Shown here in pieces: positions 34,201 through 45,636 of a stretch of 64,000 nucleotides of DNA. The stretch is from positions 22,805 through 86,804 of the forward strand of contig WBMZ01003322.1 in the NCBI GenBank assembly GCA_013400975.1. The letters are read 5' to 3'. The number at the start of each line of letters is the position of its first letter. The first letter of the stretch is position 1. Under the pieces are notes generated by a model. That model did not search any database, had not been told where the DNA came from, and saw only the letters and a program-made list of their open reading frames with translations. Source of the stretch: Atrichornis clamosus. Taxonomy: Eukaryota; Chordata; Aves; Passeriformes; Menuridae. The position numbers and the translations under genes are program-made.

Positions 34201-36837
34201 GAAAAGGCAATTGAACTGGACTTTTCAGTGTAGGTAAATATCCCAACCCTTGGCCACAAACTGATGGAAGACCATTCCTGTTGCCTACAGCTGCGTTTGG
34301 TGAAGTTAACCTTAGCCTAACACTGTTTAACAAACTTGAATAAGACCAATGGTCTAGGGAAAAGGATGTTCATTCTGAAACGATTAAAAAAGAGCATTAG
34401 CTCATTAAAAATTTCTTGATCCCTGATCAAAAATTTTTATTCTAGTCAGGATTTCTACACAATGTTTCTGACTACCCTGAAGCTGGCATTTCTTAGCTTT
34501 TATAAAATAACTTTTTCAGCTGATTACTCTCCTGGTTCCAACTGCTGCAAACAAGCCTGCAGAAATCCACAGTCTTGTTATTGCCAACAGATTTCTCATG
34601 AAGGCTATTCTTATAGAACAGTCAAACAGAACATAGTTGATATGTTCCTGAAGCTGACGGGTTTCATCCAGAGATATTTTCTTGGTAGTAAGTTGAGTGG
34701 TCATAGAAACTTTGTTAATCTGGAGGAACTGGCCATTTTGGCCTGATGAACTAACATCTCACTTTTCAGGGCTGACGGATTCAAATGACACAAGAAAATT
34801 CCTCACCTTTTCACTGTTTATGTAGTCAGGCTTTGACACACTCACTAACTCTAGTGCCTCCTGACCAGCAAAATGTCTTCTTTGCTTCTCAAGATGCAGA
34901 GCTTTTCTTTACAGAAAACAGCAGAGGAAGTATTTGAAATAAACGATGGGGTTTGTATATTTCATGACTTGTAGAAAGGGATATGTTTCCATCCAAAGAT
35001 CTCAAAGGCCTTCCCACAGCCCTGTTCCAGGAGCTGGTAACCAATGTGGACACAAAGAGTTAAAAATGTTCCCTTCAGAACACCCACAGGTAGGAAGGTT
35101 TGTGTGTTGGGCTTAAAAAGCTTCTGCAGTGGTTAAGATATCTTGGTGGCCATAGTCTGTAATGATGAAGAGTTTACAATTAAAGCTGATGAGCTGGAAA
35201 ATAAAGAATGAATTCAAAACTACTTTATCTGAAGAGAGTCTGAAATTATGAGAATATTTAGCACCGGGTGTCTCATTCCTCTTATGTCAACTGATCTTGG
35301 GCTAATCTTTAATTCTTCAAAGAGATTAACATGAAGCATTTTTATTTTTTTAAGGCCATGTCTCTGGGTCTATAATGAGGCTGGTTAGAAGAGCAATTGT
35401 GTAATTGACTGTAGGCAGGCAGTTTGTTAAGTAAACTGAAATTCTAAGGTGGAAGAATTTGTTGCAATTACGAAATATATCTTGGTGTTTCAAAATACAA
35501 GCGAAATTTTCAGCTTACACCAACATTTGCTAGACTAATAGGAATATAGAAATATCCTCTGCAAGATAATCAAAGAAAAATTAGAGCAGAACTGGGTCAG
35601 GTAGAATCTGCAAAATCACAGACAGTCTAATGGGCTGAATTGCTGAACTGTGGAATTTCTTTCTTGCCAACTCCTCTAGTAATTTTCTCTCTGAGTAATT
35701 CCCCTCTGCCTGTACCACTGGTGCTTTCTGGTTTGATATTTAAGAGGGAGGAATTCAGACATATGCCCAGCACATTACCATGAACAGTCAGCAACTCATA
35801 AATGATAAGAGGTGTGCGTGTCTCAAGTTCTTTAGACTTGATGAGTGATCTCCCAAGAAAATACGACTTTTCCCTGTTGCAAACATTTAAGGTTCACTGA
35901 CGTTTACCACATTTTGTTTGGCCAGGTGTTTTCAGAGCCCCTAGCTCGGTGGTGTCTGCAATTAATCTACTCTTTGGCCCCTAAATGAAAGGTACTGCTT
36001 GTGGAAAGGGTCTAACTGAACAGGAACGTGTTTCAAGCACCCAGAAGTGAACCAGCTCTGGTCTAGAAGCCATCACGTTGTGTCAACAGCTGATGGTGTA
36101 GGGATAAGTTGTACTGGAGGGGCTGGCACAGCTCTGGCACAAGGTGACTTGTTCACTGGAGTTGTGCCATCCCCACCTGTGCACAGTGTACAAGAAGTCA
36201 CCTTGCCTTTTGCCCTCCTGATCAGGTGAATGCGCTAATAAAGTGCAGAATTTTTTAGTCTGCTGAAGTAAAAAGTACTGGGGATGTGCATTAAGGGAAA
36301 AAGAGTAGGGCATCTAAGTTAAAAATGGCATTTCTACAAGAAATAACAGTCATGAAGAGCTACAGTTAACTTGGAAACTGAGATTATGTGCCTGTAGATC
36401 TAGATCACTGAATTTAACCTTGATCACTGCAGATGTCTCATATAGATCACTACATAAGCTTTACAAACTTCATAAAAGGAAATATCTTAAATAAGGTTGG
36501 GATTTATGTTATGTTTGCAAGGATTCCTTTATCTTGTTACACTATAACTTCTTGAACATTTGCTCCATCTCTCTTGAACACATCTTCAGAGGACTTCTCA
36601 CCAGTAACATTTAATTTTCTCCACTAGCAATAGCTGTCTATTTTGCAAACTATTCAATCATACTTATCATTCCACAACTTCAGATTGTGATCAGATACTG
36701 CCTTGGGGCCAACCTCCTCCTCCTCCTCAACCATTCCAAAAGATAAACTCTCAAATTATCAGGATATCCAAAATTTGAGATTCTTGCCCTCAGGATTTGT
36801 GATTTTTCACCATGCTGTTGAATAATATAGAAACATT

Positions 36838-36992
36838 GAATTATGGAACGGTTTGCATTAGAAGGGACCTTAAAGATCAGCTTATTCCAGCCCCCTTCCA
36901 TGGGCAGGGACACCTTCCACTAGACCAGGGTCTCAGGACTTCATCCAACCTGTCCTGGAACACTTCCAGGGATGGGTTATCCACAACTTCTG
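36838..36992 (-). mobile_element. CR1 LINE 3' end
   Basis: On the plus strand GAATTATGGAACGGTTTGCA, TTAGAAGGGACCTTAAAGAT, CTTCCATGGGCAGGGACACC and CACTTCCAGGGATGGGTTAT form the reversed CR1 tail. Homology stops abruptly where the pentanucleotide array begins at about 36994. Confidence 0.92.
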
Positions 36993-36993
36993 T

Positions 36994-37077
36994 GTTATAT
37001 GTTATGATATGTTATGATATAGGATATGGTATGATAGATGATATGATATGATATGGTATGATATATGATATGATATT
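36994..37077. repeat. (ATGAT)n pentanucleotide array
   Basis: About 84 bp built mainly from the 5-bp words TGATA/TTATG, with mutated units (GTTATGATATGTTATGATAT, then ATGATATGATATGATATGG). It directly replaces the continuation of the CR1 fragment to its left. Confidence 0.9.
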
Positions 37078-37079
37078 CT

Positions 37080-37540
37080 TTTCAATCAAGTTTCCAAGCT
37101 CATGCTATGTCTGTAACACTTTCTGATGTCCCTCTGTACTTTCTTTGAAAGATGGTGCCCTCTGCATATAAGGCAAGAAAAACAGAATGTATTCCAACAG
37201 CACTGTCTCCCTCCAGAATAATAATTCAACTTCCGGTGCTACCCCTTGCTGTCGGTTCTTTATGTCTCAGATAGCACTTTACCAAAAGTTATAAAAGTAT
37301 CCCAATAAATGAGGTTTTTCACATCTCTTTCACCTAGAAAATCAGTAACATTTTTCTAGAAAACCAGGCATTTATTGGCACAGTCTGGCACAATCTGTTT
37401 TGTGAACACATCTTTACCGAGTAGGTTTCTAAACCATCTGAAGCCTCAGCTTTTGGCACTAGAGGGAACATAATTTATTTAAGATGCTGATGGAGGCAAT
37501 GCCAAACGTGCTTGCTTTTTACAGAACATCAGGAAAAGAT
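37080..37540. other. Unique sequence
   Basis: No gene or repeat recognised between the pentanucleotide array and the next CR1 end. Confidence 0.4.
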
Positions 37541-37542
37541 TT

Positions 37543-37646
37543 TGTTGGACAGGGCTTTGAGCAGCCTGGTCTAGTGGAAGGAGTCCCTGAACATAGCAGG
37601 AAACGAGATGATCTTTAAGGTCCCTTCCAACCTAAATTGTGATTCC
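37543..37646 (+). mobile_element. CR1 LINE 3' end
   Basis: TGGACAGGGCTTTGAGCAGC, CTGGTCTAGTGGAAGGAGTC and GAGATGATCTTTAAGGTCCC then TTCCAACCTAAATTGTGATTC: a CR1 tail in sense orientation, about 100 bp. Confidence 0.92.
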
Positions 37647-37649
37647 AAG

Positions 37650-38298
37650 GATATTACATTTCTGATATAACTGATAAAGTCATTGCAATTCCAGTAACTT
37701 TTTGTTGTTGTTGTGTTTATCTCAGGTTTTACAGAAAGTGTAAATATGCTTTGTGACCACAAAAGTTGTCGGAATATTTGTGTTAACAGAAAAGAAACGA
37801 GTTCCCTTCCTCTTCTGGTTTTCTTCTAGTTATGCCCAGTCAGACATTTAATTAGTGTAGCATATTGGATCTGTTCTCAGTTGCTTTCCACAGTGGTTAG
37901 CCATTTACATCTGTACACAGTGGGTGTTAAGCAGCACAGCTCTGATGTGGTGTATTTTTACAGTGACCTTTCACAAGTGTGAATGATTATACAAGGTACC
38001 AGAGGCTGGTAAATTGGCCCATCTTTGGACAGCGAGCAGGATAGGAGCTGGTATGTGTTTGAGTGGCCTCCTGAAGGAAAATGTCAGGACAGCATGAAAC
38101 AGGATGTTTTGGTGTGTCAGACTTTCAGCTCTGTTCTGCTTTTCAAAGTTCTATTTTGAGAGTACACCGGCTTCTGTATCTGTACACCACCAGAAAACTG
38201 TCACATGAAATTCCACAAACTGCAAGCAGCCAGGTTAGCACACCATCAACACAAAGAAATGAACATTAAAATGATCATTGTATGTCACTTTCAGCCAA
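37650..38298. other. Unique sequence
   Basis: No gene or repeat recognised up to the pentanucleotide satellite. Confidence 0.4.
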
Positions 38299-38300
38299 AA

Positions 38301-38486
38301 TATTCTATTCTGTTCTATTCTGTTCTGTTCTGTACTATTCTACTCTATTCTATTCTATGCGATTCTATTCTATTCTGTTCTGTTCTGTACTATTCTACTC
38401 TATTCTATTCTATGCGATTCTATTCTATTCTGTTCTGTTCTGTTCCATTCCATGCCATTCCATTCCATTCCATTCCATTCCATTCT
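38301..38486. repeat. (ATTCT)n satellite with 55-bp higher-order unit
   Basis: About 186 bp of pentanucleotide units. Variants ATTCT, GTTCT, ACTCT, GTACT and ATGCGATTCT are arranged so that an 11-unit (55-bp) block occurs twice: the marker TGTACTATTCTACTC begins at 38331 and again at 38386. The array then switches to a TTCCA variant (38441-38486). The Ser/Ile/Leu/Phe-rich open frames (70-135 codons) are repeat translations and not genes. Confidence 0.95.
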
Positions 38487-38577
38487 GTAAGCAGCTACTG
38501 AACAACAAACCAAGTGGCTTTGCTCTTATTTTGTGTGACAAGGTGAACAGGCTAGGTGAATGTGTCACAGACTCAGA

Positions 38578-39040
38578 GAACCAAAGAATGGTTTGGGTTG
38601 GAAAGGATCTTAAAGCTCTTCTAGTTCCAATCTCTCTCCCATCTCCCAGTAGACCAAGTTGTTCAGAGACCCATCCTACCCAGCCTTGAATGTTTCCAGG
38701 GCTGGGGCAGTCACAGCTTTTCTGGGAAACCTGTGCCAGGGCCTCACCACCCTCACAGGGAAGATTTTTTTTCCTAATGTCTATTCTAAACCTACTGTCT
38801 TTTATTGTGAAGACATTCCCCCTTGTCCCGTCACTCCAGGCTCTTGTAAATAGTCCCTCTCCATTTTTCTTGTCAGCTCCAGGTGTTGGAAGGCCACAGT
38901 TAGGTCACCCTGAAGCTGCCTCTTTTCCAGGCTGAACAATCCCCATTCTCTCAGCCTTTCCTCAGAGCAGAGCTGCTCCAGCCCTCTGATCAGCTTGTTG
39001 GCCTCCTCTGGTCTCACTCCAGCAGTACACTGTTCTCCCA
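38578..39040 (-). mobile_element. CR1 LINE 3' region with C-terminal ORF2
   Basis: On the plus strand it begins AAAGAATGGTTTGGGTTGGA. It passes through CCTCACCACCCTCACAGGGA, ATTCCCCCTTGTCCCGTCAC and TTGGAAGGCCACAGTTAGGT. On the minus strand the coding part reads [20 protein letters not shown] and [20 protein letters not shown], the CR1 C-terminal region. The copy overlaps the left end of the 548-bp direct repeat, so part of it is present twice in the window. Confidence 0.93.
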
Positions 39041-39428
39041 GCTTTGGGGATCCCAAATGACACAGTAGCTGCTAGCAGACACTACCTTGACCTGGTGGCA
39101 GTCCAGGAGGTTAATTATGAATTTCACGTTGTGCTCATCTCCACTGACTACCTCTCATCCCACTGAGGCTCTGGAGGCTTAGAAGGGAGGGATATTAATA
39201 TCAGCAACAATAAATGTGATTAACCACAGGGAAACCCCTTTGTGTGGGCAGAACAATGCTGCTTAAATAACTCCAGGTGGATAATCTTGTATAATCTTGT
39301 ACTTCCCAGTTATGCTAACCCGTTCCCAGCTTTTCCAAAGCATAACATGGACTTTGATGCTGTACTTGGGGACACAGAACTAATAGTGCCTTTCACATCT
39401 GAACGTTCTAATCTGCTATGCCAGCTGT
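38881..39428. repeat. 548-bp direct repeat, copy 1
   Basis: It starts AGGTGTTGGAAGGCCACAGT inside the CR1 fragment and ends CTGCTATGCCAGCTGT directly before a single N. It contains the CR1 C-terminal part and about 390 bp of unique sequence. By inspection it is identical to copy 2. Confidence 0.95.
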
Positions 39429-39429
39429 N
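39429..39429. other. Single ambiguous base (N)
   Basis: It lies exactly at the junction of the two identical 548-bp copies, which marks a gap-fill or contig join. Confidence 1.
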
Positions 39430-39977
39430 AGGTGTTGGAAGGCCACAGTTAGGTCACCCTGAAGCTGCCTCTTTTCCAGGCTGAACAATCCCCATTCTCT
39501 CAGCCTTTCCTCAGAGCAGAGCTGCTCCAGCCCTCTGATCAGCTTGTTGGCCTCCTCTGGTCTCACTCCAGCAGTACACTGTTCTCCCAGCTTTGGGGAT
39601 CCCAAATGACACAGTAGCTGCTAGCAGACACTACCTTGACCTGGTGGCAGTCCAGGAGGTTAATTATGAATTTCACGTTGTGCTCATCTCCACTGACTAC
39701 CTCTCATCCCACTGAGGCTCTGGAGGCTTAGAAGGGAGGGATATTAATATCAGCAACAATAAATGTGATTAACCACAGGGAAACCCCTTTGTGTGGGCAG
39801 AACAATGCTGCTTAAATAACTCCAGGTGGATAATCTTGTATAATCTTGTACTTCCCAGTTATGCTAACCCGTTCCCAGCTTTTCCAAAGCATAACATGGA
39901 CTTTGATGCTGTACTTGGGGACACAGAACTAATAGTGCCTTTCACATCTGAACGTTCTAATCTGCTATGCCAGCTGT
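39430..39977. repeat. 548-bp direct repeat, copy 2
   Basis: It is offset by 549 bp from copy 1, with the same start (AGGTGTTGGAAGGCCACAGT) and the same end (CCAGCTGT). After it the sequence continues into TTATATCATC. Its first ~155 bp repeat the minus-strand CR1 C-terminal segment. No substitution between the copies was noticed. Confidence 0.95.
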
Positions 39978-39979
39978 TT

Positions 39980-42960
39980 ATATCATCTACTATAAGAAAA
40001 ATATAACAGTTCATTTAAACCCAAGAGCATACGATAGAGATAGCTCAGAGCTGGTCAAGTAGGGATGATCCTGAATAAAGATCTCCTGATAATTGTCATG
40101 TGCCTACAAAACTAGTAAGTGTGTAATTGTCCTCACCTCACAAACGAAGGTTCTCCACTGGAGGGAATGCTTTCTTTTCAAACTATTAGCTCAGCCAGAG
40201 GGAGAGGTTTCCTCCTAACACTGCCCTAAAACATTTCTTGACAAACTGATGTCAAGCGTGGGGAGAAAGACAGAAACATGTTGCTCAGTTTGGAGCCTTA
40301 ATGAAAGTGTGTATATACTCTTGCTCAGCCTAATTAAGCTGATGGAAAAGATTGTTAGTTTAAAAGGTGGTAATAGGGGAGTGAACTAGAAATGCTCTCT
40401 AATATCAGCTGTTTGCATCTGTAATTCAAAGTAACCAGTAATACGCCTCACGATTCACAAGAGGTTTCCCTTCTGTTTCCAAAGCATCTGGTCCATTTCA
40501 ATAACATCTTCAAATCCATTTGAAAAGGACTAGGGGATGTCTCATTCTTCTCTGCTCTGCTTAGATCTTTTTATTTTCACCCCTTGTTGGTTACCATTCT
40601 TGGTTGTCTGTTCCTATTTGCCCTGCTTTTCAGACTCAACACCTTTGATGCAATAAGCTTGCTTTGTCATTTCCGCTTTCCAGAAAGATCCCCAGTATTT
40701 CAGGGAGTCTTTTTATTCCGTGCTAATGGATCTCTTCCAGAAATGGATCATTCATCTCTCTCTTTCTTGAATCTCTCACTACAATTAAGTAGACTATCTT
40801 ATTTTGTCATTCAGGACACTGCATACAGTTGTTGCCTAAAATATTTGCCATACCCTTAAATCCTAAAGCTATAATAAGTAAAGGCTGGAATCTGCATTCA
40901 GATTTTGCTTCTTGTTCCCTCAGGTAACAGGGGAAAGCATTACTGACTTATTCTCCCTCAGTTTTCATTCTGATGTGAAATACTAATTAATTAGTGCAAC
41001 ATTTCCAAATTAATTTAGAAACACCGACTCTTGCCTGATTTCATTTTATCTGAATGAATCATTTGCTTAAGATACCAGCCAAGGTAGTCTTGGAAGTGAA
41101 TGTGGAATACGGCTTAATTGGGCTGTTGAGGGACCTTTTCATCAGCTTTCTTATCTTTTTTTAGTTTTGCCCCAAGCACTGTGTTTTCAGCCCAGAACAC
41201 AGATATCTTTCTAGGTTAATCCCTTGGGGTTTTTTATGACAGGAACAACTATGTCTACCCTTACTATGTGGGCTCTGAATCTTGCTTAATTCACACCATT
41301 TAACCTAGTTTTTTTATTATGGTTCTTCCTTCCAGGAGGCATGTTCTGTGTGAGTCAGGAAGAGGTTATTTTATCAAATAGTTGCTGTCAGCTATCACCA
41401 GTGTTAAGAAAACTGTGGTTTCATTTGTATTCCACCATGGAAGACAAAATATTTGAAGTCCTGAAATTGTATATATTATTAACTTTTCTGATTAGGTGAA
41501 TGAATCACTTGATTGAAACTCTGGTTGTAAAAGGTTTGGAGACATTGGCATTCCTCCAGGTTGAGGGTGAGTCTGAGTTTCTTGGCTATGTTATGGTTTC
41601 AGTAACAGATAACCAGATACAGTCTGGAATTGATTTTTTTGGACAGGAAGAGCAGGATGAATTATGCGTGAAAACAAGAATTTTTCAGGAACTCTCTGAA
41701 GCAAGGTCTGGCCACCAACTGTCTTCCCCCTCACTTCAAGGCAGTAGGTGTGACCATAAAGGGGCCTTTTAAAGAAAGGCAATTTGAAAGAATGGAAAAG
41801 CAAAATATTTTCCACATTTATTGTTCTTTCTGCTGTCTTTTGGCCTTTTCTCCGACTACTATCTTTGCTTTCTTCTGTAGCTGTGCTTCAAGGACAGATT
41901 TAGCGATGCTATTTTCAAGTACTCCTCACAAATCTCTCACTCTCCACTTGGTCTGGTCTAGATCCCTCTTCATCCTCTTGCTGCTTTGAAGTTCATCTTA
42001 TTTATACCCAAGTGGGTTGTTACAGAAGCCAGGTAAGAGATAGAAGGGCACTTCAAGGCTGCACTTGGCTCCTCCCCTGCTCACCTGCAGTTCCAGAGGA
42101 GCTGGTAGTCACGAGACGCTATGGAAGTTGAAAAAAATTGGATAAAATTCAAGAAGCAGGTGTCCCTACTGCTTATAATGCTATTAGTAGGAAAAAAAAA
42201 AAAAAAAAAGCACTATCAATGTTCTGTTGTTACACAGTCCCTTCACTGTCTCCTTTCAGCAAAGGGGAAGTGAATTTTATGTCTGTTTCCCCTTTAGCAG
42301 GGGCACAACACAGAGCAGGGCAGCAGTGGAGCTGCCCCGCCAGCAGCTCTGCAGCCCCGACGCAGCACTAAGCAGCACTGACTTTGTGACTGAGCCAAAA
42401 TGTCCTACCCCCTTCTTGGCTGTACCCAGGTCTCGCAAGAAGTTGTGATTGAGGGAGTTTATTAAGTCACTATTCACCAGTATTTGGGATGCCAGACATT
42501 TGCTATGCACTTGGAATAGCAAGTTAAGGTGGTTAGGACTGTCTCATGAACGATGTTTTAATGGAAGCCATGATCATTACAGGTGCCTTATCCTGACAGA
42601 ATCTTTATCCTCACAGGGTGATTCAGTCATGCAAGTTTTACTAATTCTCGGTCTCATTCCCAGCCAAGTGTGACAAGAAATGTCTGGTAACTGCAGCAGG
42701 GGTAGAGTTGCAGTGAGATTGGCCCAGGCTGGTCAGCTGTGCTCTTGTCTGTGGGTGTGTGCATGGGACAACACAGAGGCAATGCCCCTCAGTAACTTGC
42801 AAGGTCTAAATTCCCTCCATTGGAAGTGAAAGGACTAGGAAAATAAATTTCTTATTCATCCAAACACACAGGACTCGGACAAGAATATCAGGTACATGTC
42901 AGGTACATCCAAAGACTAACTTCAGCCTATTTTGGTGAAAATCTTCTGTCTGTCCTGTAG
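39980..42960. other. Unique sequence, no gene recognised
   Basis: About 3 kb without CR1. A poly-A run lies at 42190-42209. Open frames reach 91 codons and show no recognisable domains. Confidence 0.4.
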
Positions 42961-42964
42961 GGAA

Positions 42965-43115
42965 CACACAGAACAGCTGAGTCTGGGAGGGATCTCCAGA
43001 TGTTATCTAGTTCAACTCCTGCTCACGCATGGTCAGCCAGAGCCGGATGTCCAGGGCTGTGTCCAGTCTGGTTTTCAGCATCTCCAGGGAAGGACTGCTT
43101 GGGGTTGTTCCTCCC
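42965..43115 (-). mobile_element. CR1 LINE 3' end
   Basis: On the plus strand CTGGGAGGGATCTCCAGATG, TTATCTAGTTCAACTCCTGC, CAGGGCTGTGTCCAGTCTGG and TTTTCAGCATCTCCAGGGAA reproduce the reversed tail of the CR1 subfamily with 'caaccctcctgctcaagcagggtca'. It is old and diverged. Confidence 0.8.
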
Positions 43116-43249
43116 TAGGGGCAGGAATTGTCACTTCTCTTTTCTGAGCTTCGCTGGATTGTTGTAGATCCATTTCTCCCCATTATCCCAGTCCTTCCAG
43201 GAGCACCACACCCATCCAGCCTCTCAGCCTCCCGGTTTGGTACCTTCTC

Positions 43250-43425
43250 CAGGCTCTCTGGGCCCTGTTGCCCAGTGTATAAGTGAAGATATTAAAGAGA
43301 ATTGGTCCCAGCATAGGCACCCCTGTACCCTGGGGTAGCTGGTGTCCAGCTGGACTTTGTGCTGCTGATGGCAGGTAGCAGCAACCTCTCACTGAAGCTA
43401 ATTCGGAGCTGGTATCTTGGAAGAG
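43250..43425 (-). mobile_element. CR1 LINE reverse transcriptase fragment
   Basis: The minus strand reads SPAGHQLPQGTGVPMLGPIL then FNIFTYTLGN, matching the CR1 reverse-transcriptase block [23 protein letters not shown] with a small insertion. Flanking residues on both sides are poorly conserved. It is a short internal fragment with no 3' end of its own. It is separated by about 130 bp from the CR1 tail on its left and may belong to the same old insertion after an internal deletion. Confidence 0.8.
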
Positions 43426-43429
43426 CATT

Positions 43430-44120
43430 TTCTGGAGCAGCACAGCTCTCCTTGCAGAGGGATGGCAGCCTCAGCACGGCTGCTGCTGAGATTGCCATAA
43501 CATTTTGTCCACTTTAAGCACCATTTCACGCCAGCAAAGAGAGAGCCCAAAGGGTGAAGGTAGGCATGCACTCATCTAAGAAGCCCCTGTCCCCTGCAAC
43601 AGGTCCTGAGGGTGCCAGGGACCCTGAGGCTGAGGGTGGGCAGTGCCTTCTAAGACAAGATCCATCACCTCTTCACTTTCCATTGAGAGCAAGACCAAGA
43701 GTGAAAGATCCTCTTCTCTCCCAGTTATAAAATATATAGTTACACGGTATCACAAAGAAACACATCCCTCAAAAAAAAAAAAAAATTAAAGTAAACTTTA
43801 CATGCTAAGCTAGACACATCAGGAAAAGAAAAAAGAACTTTTTTTTCTTCAAAAACATTTTATTTCTTTTAGCTTTTAATTAAAAAATGGTTCTTTGGTT
43901 CTTTTAGTTTTAGGACATTTATTATTACTCTCCAGGTGTCAAAAAATAAAAAATAAAGCCTGGTAAAGAAGCTTCCAGGATTTTTGCAGTAGGGAACAAT
44001 TGCAATGAGGAGAAAAAGTAACTGCTGAGGTTTTGTTGAAGCCATTTGCCACACTGCCTATCGAGCCATGGTTGCCCCCTCATCAGCAGAGAGCCAGCAG
44101 GACCAGCCACACAGTCACCT
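43430..44120. other. Unassigned sequence between CR1 pieces
   Basis: It contains an A-rich patch at 43772-43786 and T-rich DNA near 43840-43870. No gene recognised. Confidence 0.4.
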
Positions 44121-44124
44121 CTCA

Positions 44125-44300
44125 GTACCCTCTGCAGAGCCTTCCTGCCCTCCAGCAGCCTGACACTCCCAAACAAATCTGTGCTATCTCTAAGTCTGCT
44201 GAGGGTGCACCCGATCCTCTCACCCAGATCATCAATAAAGATGTTAAACAGGGCTCCTCCAATACTGAGCCCTGGGGACACCACTGTGGCCATCCTGCAG
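44125..44300 (-). mobile_element. CR1 LINE reverse transcriptase fragment
   Basis: The minus strand reads SPGLSIGGALFNIFIDDLGE and then [17 protein letters not shown], corresponding to GSVLGPVLFNIFIDDLDEG and [20 protein letters not shown] of CR1 ORF2. The catalytic FADD block between them is degraded (the copy reads LRDSTDLFG). It covers the same protein region as the fragment at 43250-43425, so the two derive from separate insertions or a duplication. Confidence 0.88.
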
Positions 44301-44304
44301 CTGT

Positions 44305-45630
44305 CAGAGCGGTGTGGGCTCTGTGCTGCAGAGCACGTAGGGACCCCTCACTTCTCCTTCACTGCACCCAGGCACATATAAATAATCATATTTCATTTTT
44401 GCCTCATCTCCATTCCCCCCAGAAAGTAAATATCCCTTGCCTTATTCTCCCATGACTCATTCACAAACCTTCCCACTTCTAAACTATTTTATTTTGTCTT
44501 GTCTCATACTTGTTTATCTTGGGTGCAGTCCTAACCTCACTGAAGTCAGTGGCAAAACTCCCATTGACTCAAACAGAGCCAAGATTTCTTCTTTTGTCTT
44601 GATTAGATTGTGGGTGTGTTTGCCTTGAATATATTTAATCCTGTCCTGGTCGGATTGTATCTTTTGGGTAAGAGCCACGCTGTATCTCTGTGTTTTAAGC
44701 AGAGTATAAGCATTTGCTGTTCTGTGGGTCTTAAAGGATAATAATTAGCATGAAGGATTTACCGCAGCAGTTCAGGAAGGTGTGGATGGAGGCAAATAAA
44801 GGAAATCAAACATAGGATTGCTTGTTTCAGACCTAATACTTATTCAAAACGAAGGCAGAGACCACAGAGAGGAAAACATTGCTCCTGTGATTTGAGGCTC
44901 GGGGCTTATGGAGCACATCCGCAGGGTTACGGTGCGCTGCAGCTGCTATTGCAGGGAAACGCTGATGCCACAGAAAGCAGAAAAGGACGGGGTGACTGCA
45001 GTGCAATAATAACTCAGACAGGCTTAGTGAGAGGGAAAAGCAGCTTCCGTGCCAACAAGCCAGCGCTTCTGCTGTTCCAACAGCAGAGGAGAAAATGCTG
45101 GTTGGCAGCCGCAGACAAAATAAAACAAAACAGCCCATTAAAAAGGCACAGGGCAGGAGGTCTGTGCTCAGATCTGCTTCCTTGCAGCAGGCAGAGACAA
45201 CCCTGGCAGGCACTGCTGTGCTGGAGGCATACACAGTCAATCCCATGCCACACAGGGCCAAGTACCTCATCATCTATCCTGGCATCCCCTGCCCTCAAAA
45301 TGGGGAAAGCAGCATTTTCTCCCCATTTTTCGTTTGCCTGGGGTCAGGACTGCCTTCTGCAGAGCACCTTTCCTTCACTCAAGGGAGTGACTTCCCAAAA
45401 GAAAAACATTTCTTCCATTACCAAGACCATCCACGAGGGAAATGGTGGAGATTTGTTTGCTGAGGACTCAAAAACTTGACTGAAGAGCAATTGGAGTGGA
45501 AAAGTGGGATGGGTGGAATAGCTGAAAGCATCTATTCTGTTTCTGTGTGTAAATATCTGTAAACCAACAAACTACAGAGCAACCTGCTGCCAGCAGCTGA
45601 TAAATCAGGTCTTCTGGAGTAAGCAACATC
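44305..45630. other. Unique sequence with a GC-richer part
   Basis: The plus-strand open frame at 44892-45479 (195 codons) is the longest outside CR1, but it has no recognisable domain or signal. The minus strand is also open for 146 codons across the same part, which suggests chance in GC-richer DNA. About eight CpG lie between 44899 and 45065. Confidence 0.35.
44519..44588. repeat. Possible ancient amniote interspersed repeat
   Basis: CACTGAAGTCAGTGGCAAAA followed by CTCCCATTGACTCAAACAGA and GCCAAGATTT resembles the common bird/turtle phrase 'cactgaagtcaatggcaaaactcccattgacttcaatgggagcaggattt', which I believe derives from old L3/CR1-like elements. Assignment is from memory. Confidence 0.45.
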
Positions 45631-45636
45631 TTGGCT

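Larger units (their letters stand above)
32565..36830. other. Unique sequence, no gene recognised
   Basis: More than 4 kb with no CR1. Short T/G runs (33020-33036) and a small CpG-rich block (34021-34200) stand out. Open frames reach 94 codons, none with a recognisable domain. Confidence 0.4.

Noticed and set aside
38205..38689. Ser/Phe/Leu-rich frames resembling membrane proteins
   Set aside because: Translations of an ATTCT pentanucleotide array.
44892..45479. 195-codon plus-strand open frame, the longest outside CR1
   Set aside because: No recognisable domain. The opposite strand is also open for 146 codons in the same place, and there is no promoter or exon context. GC-richer DNA favours such chance frames.
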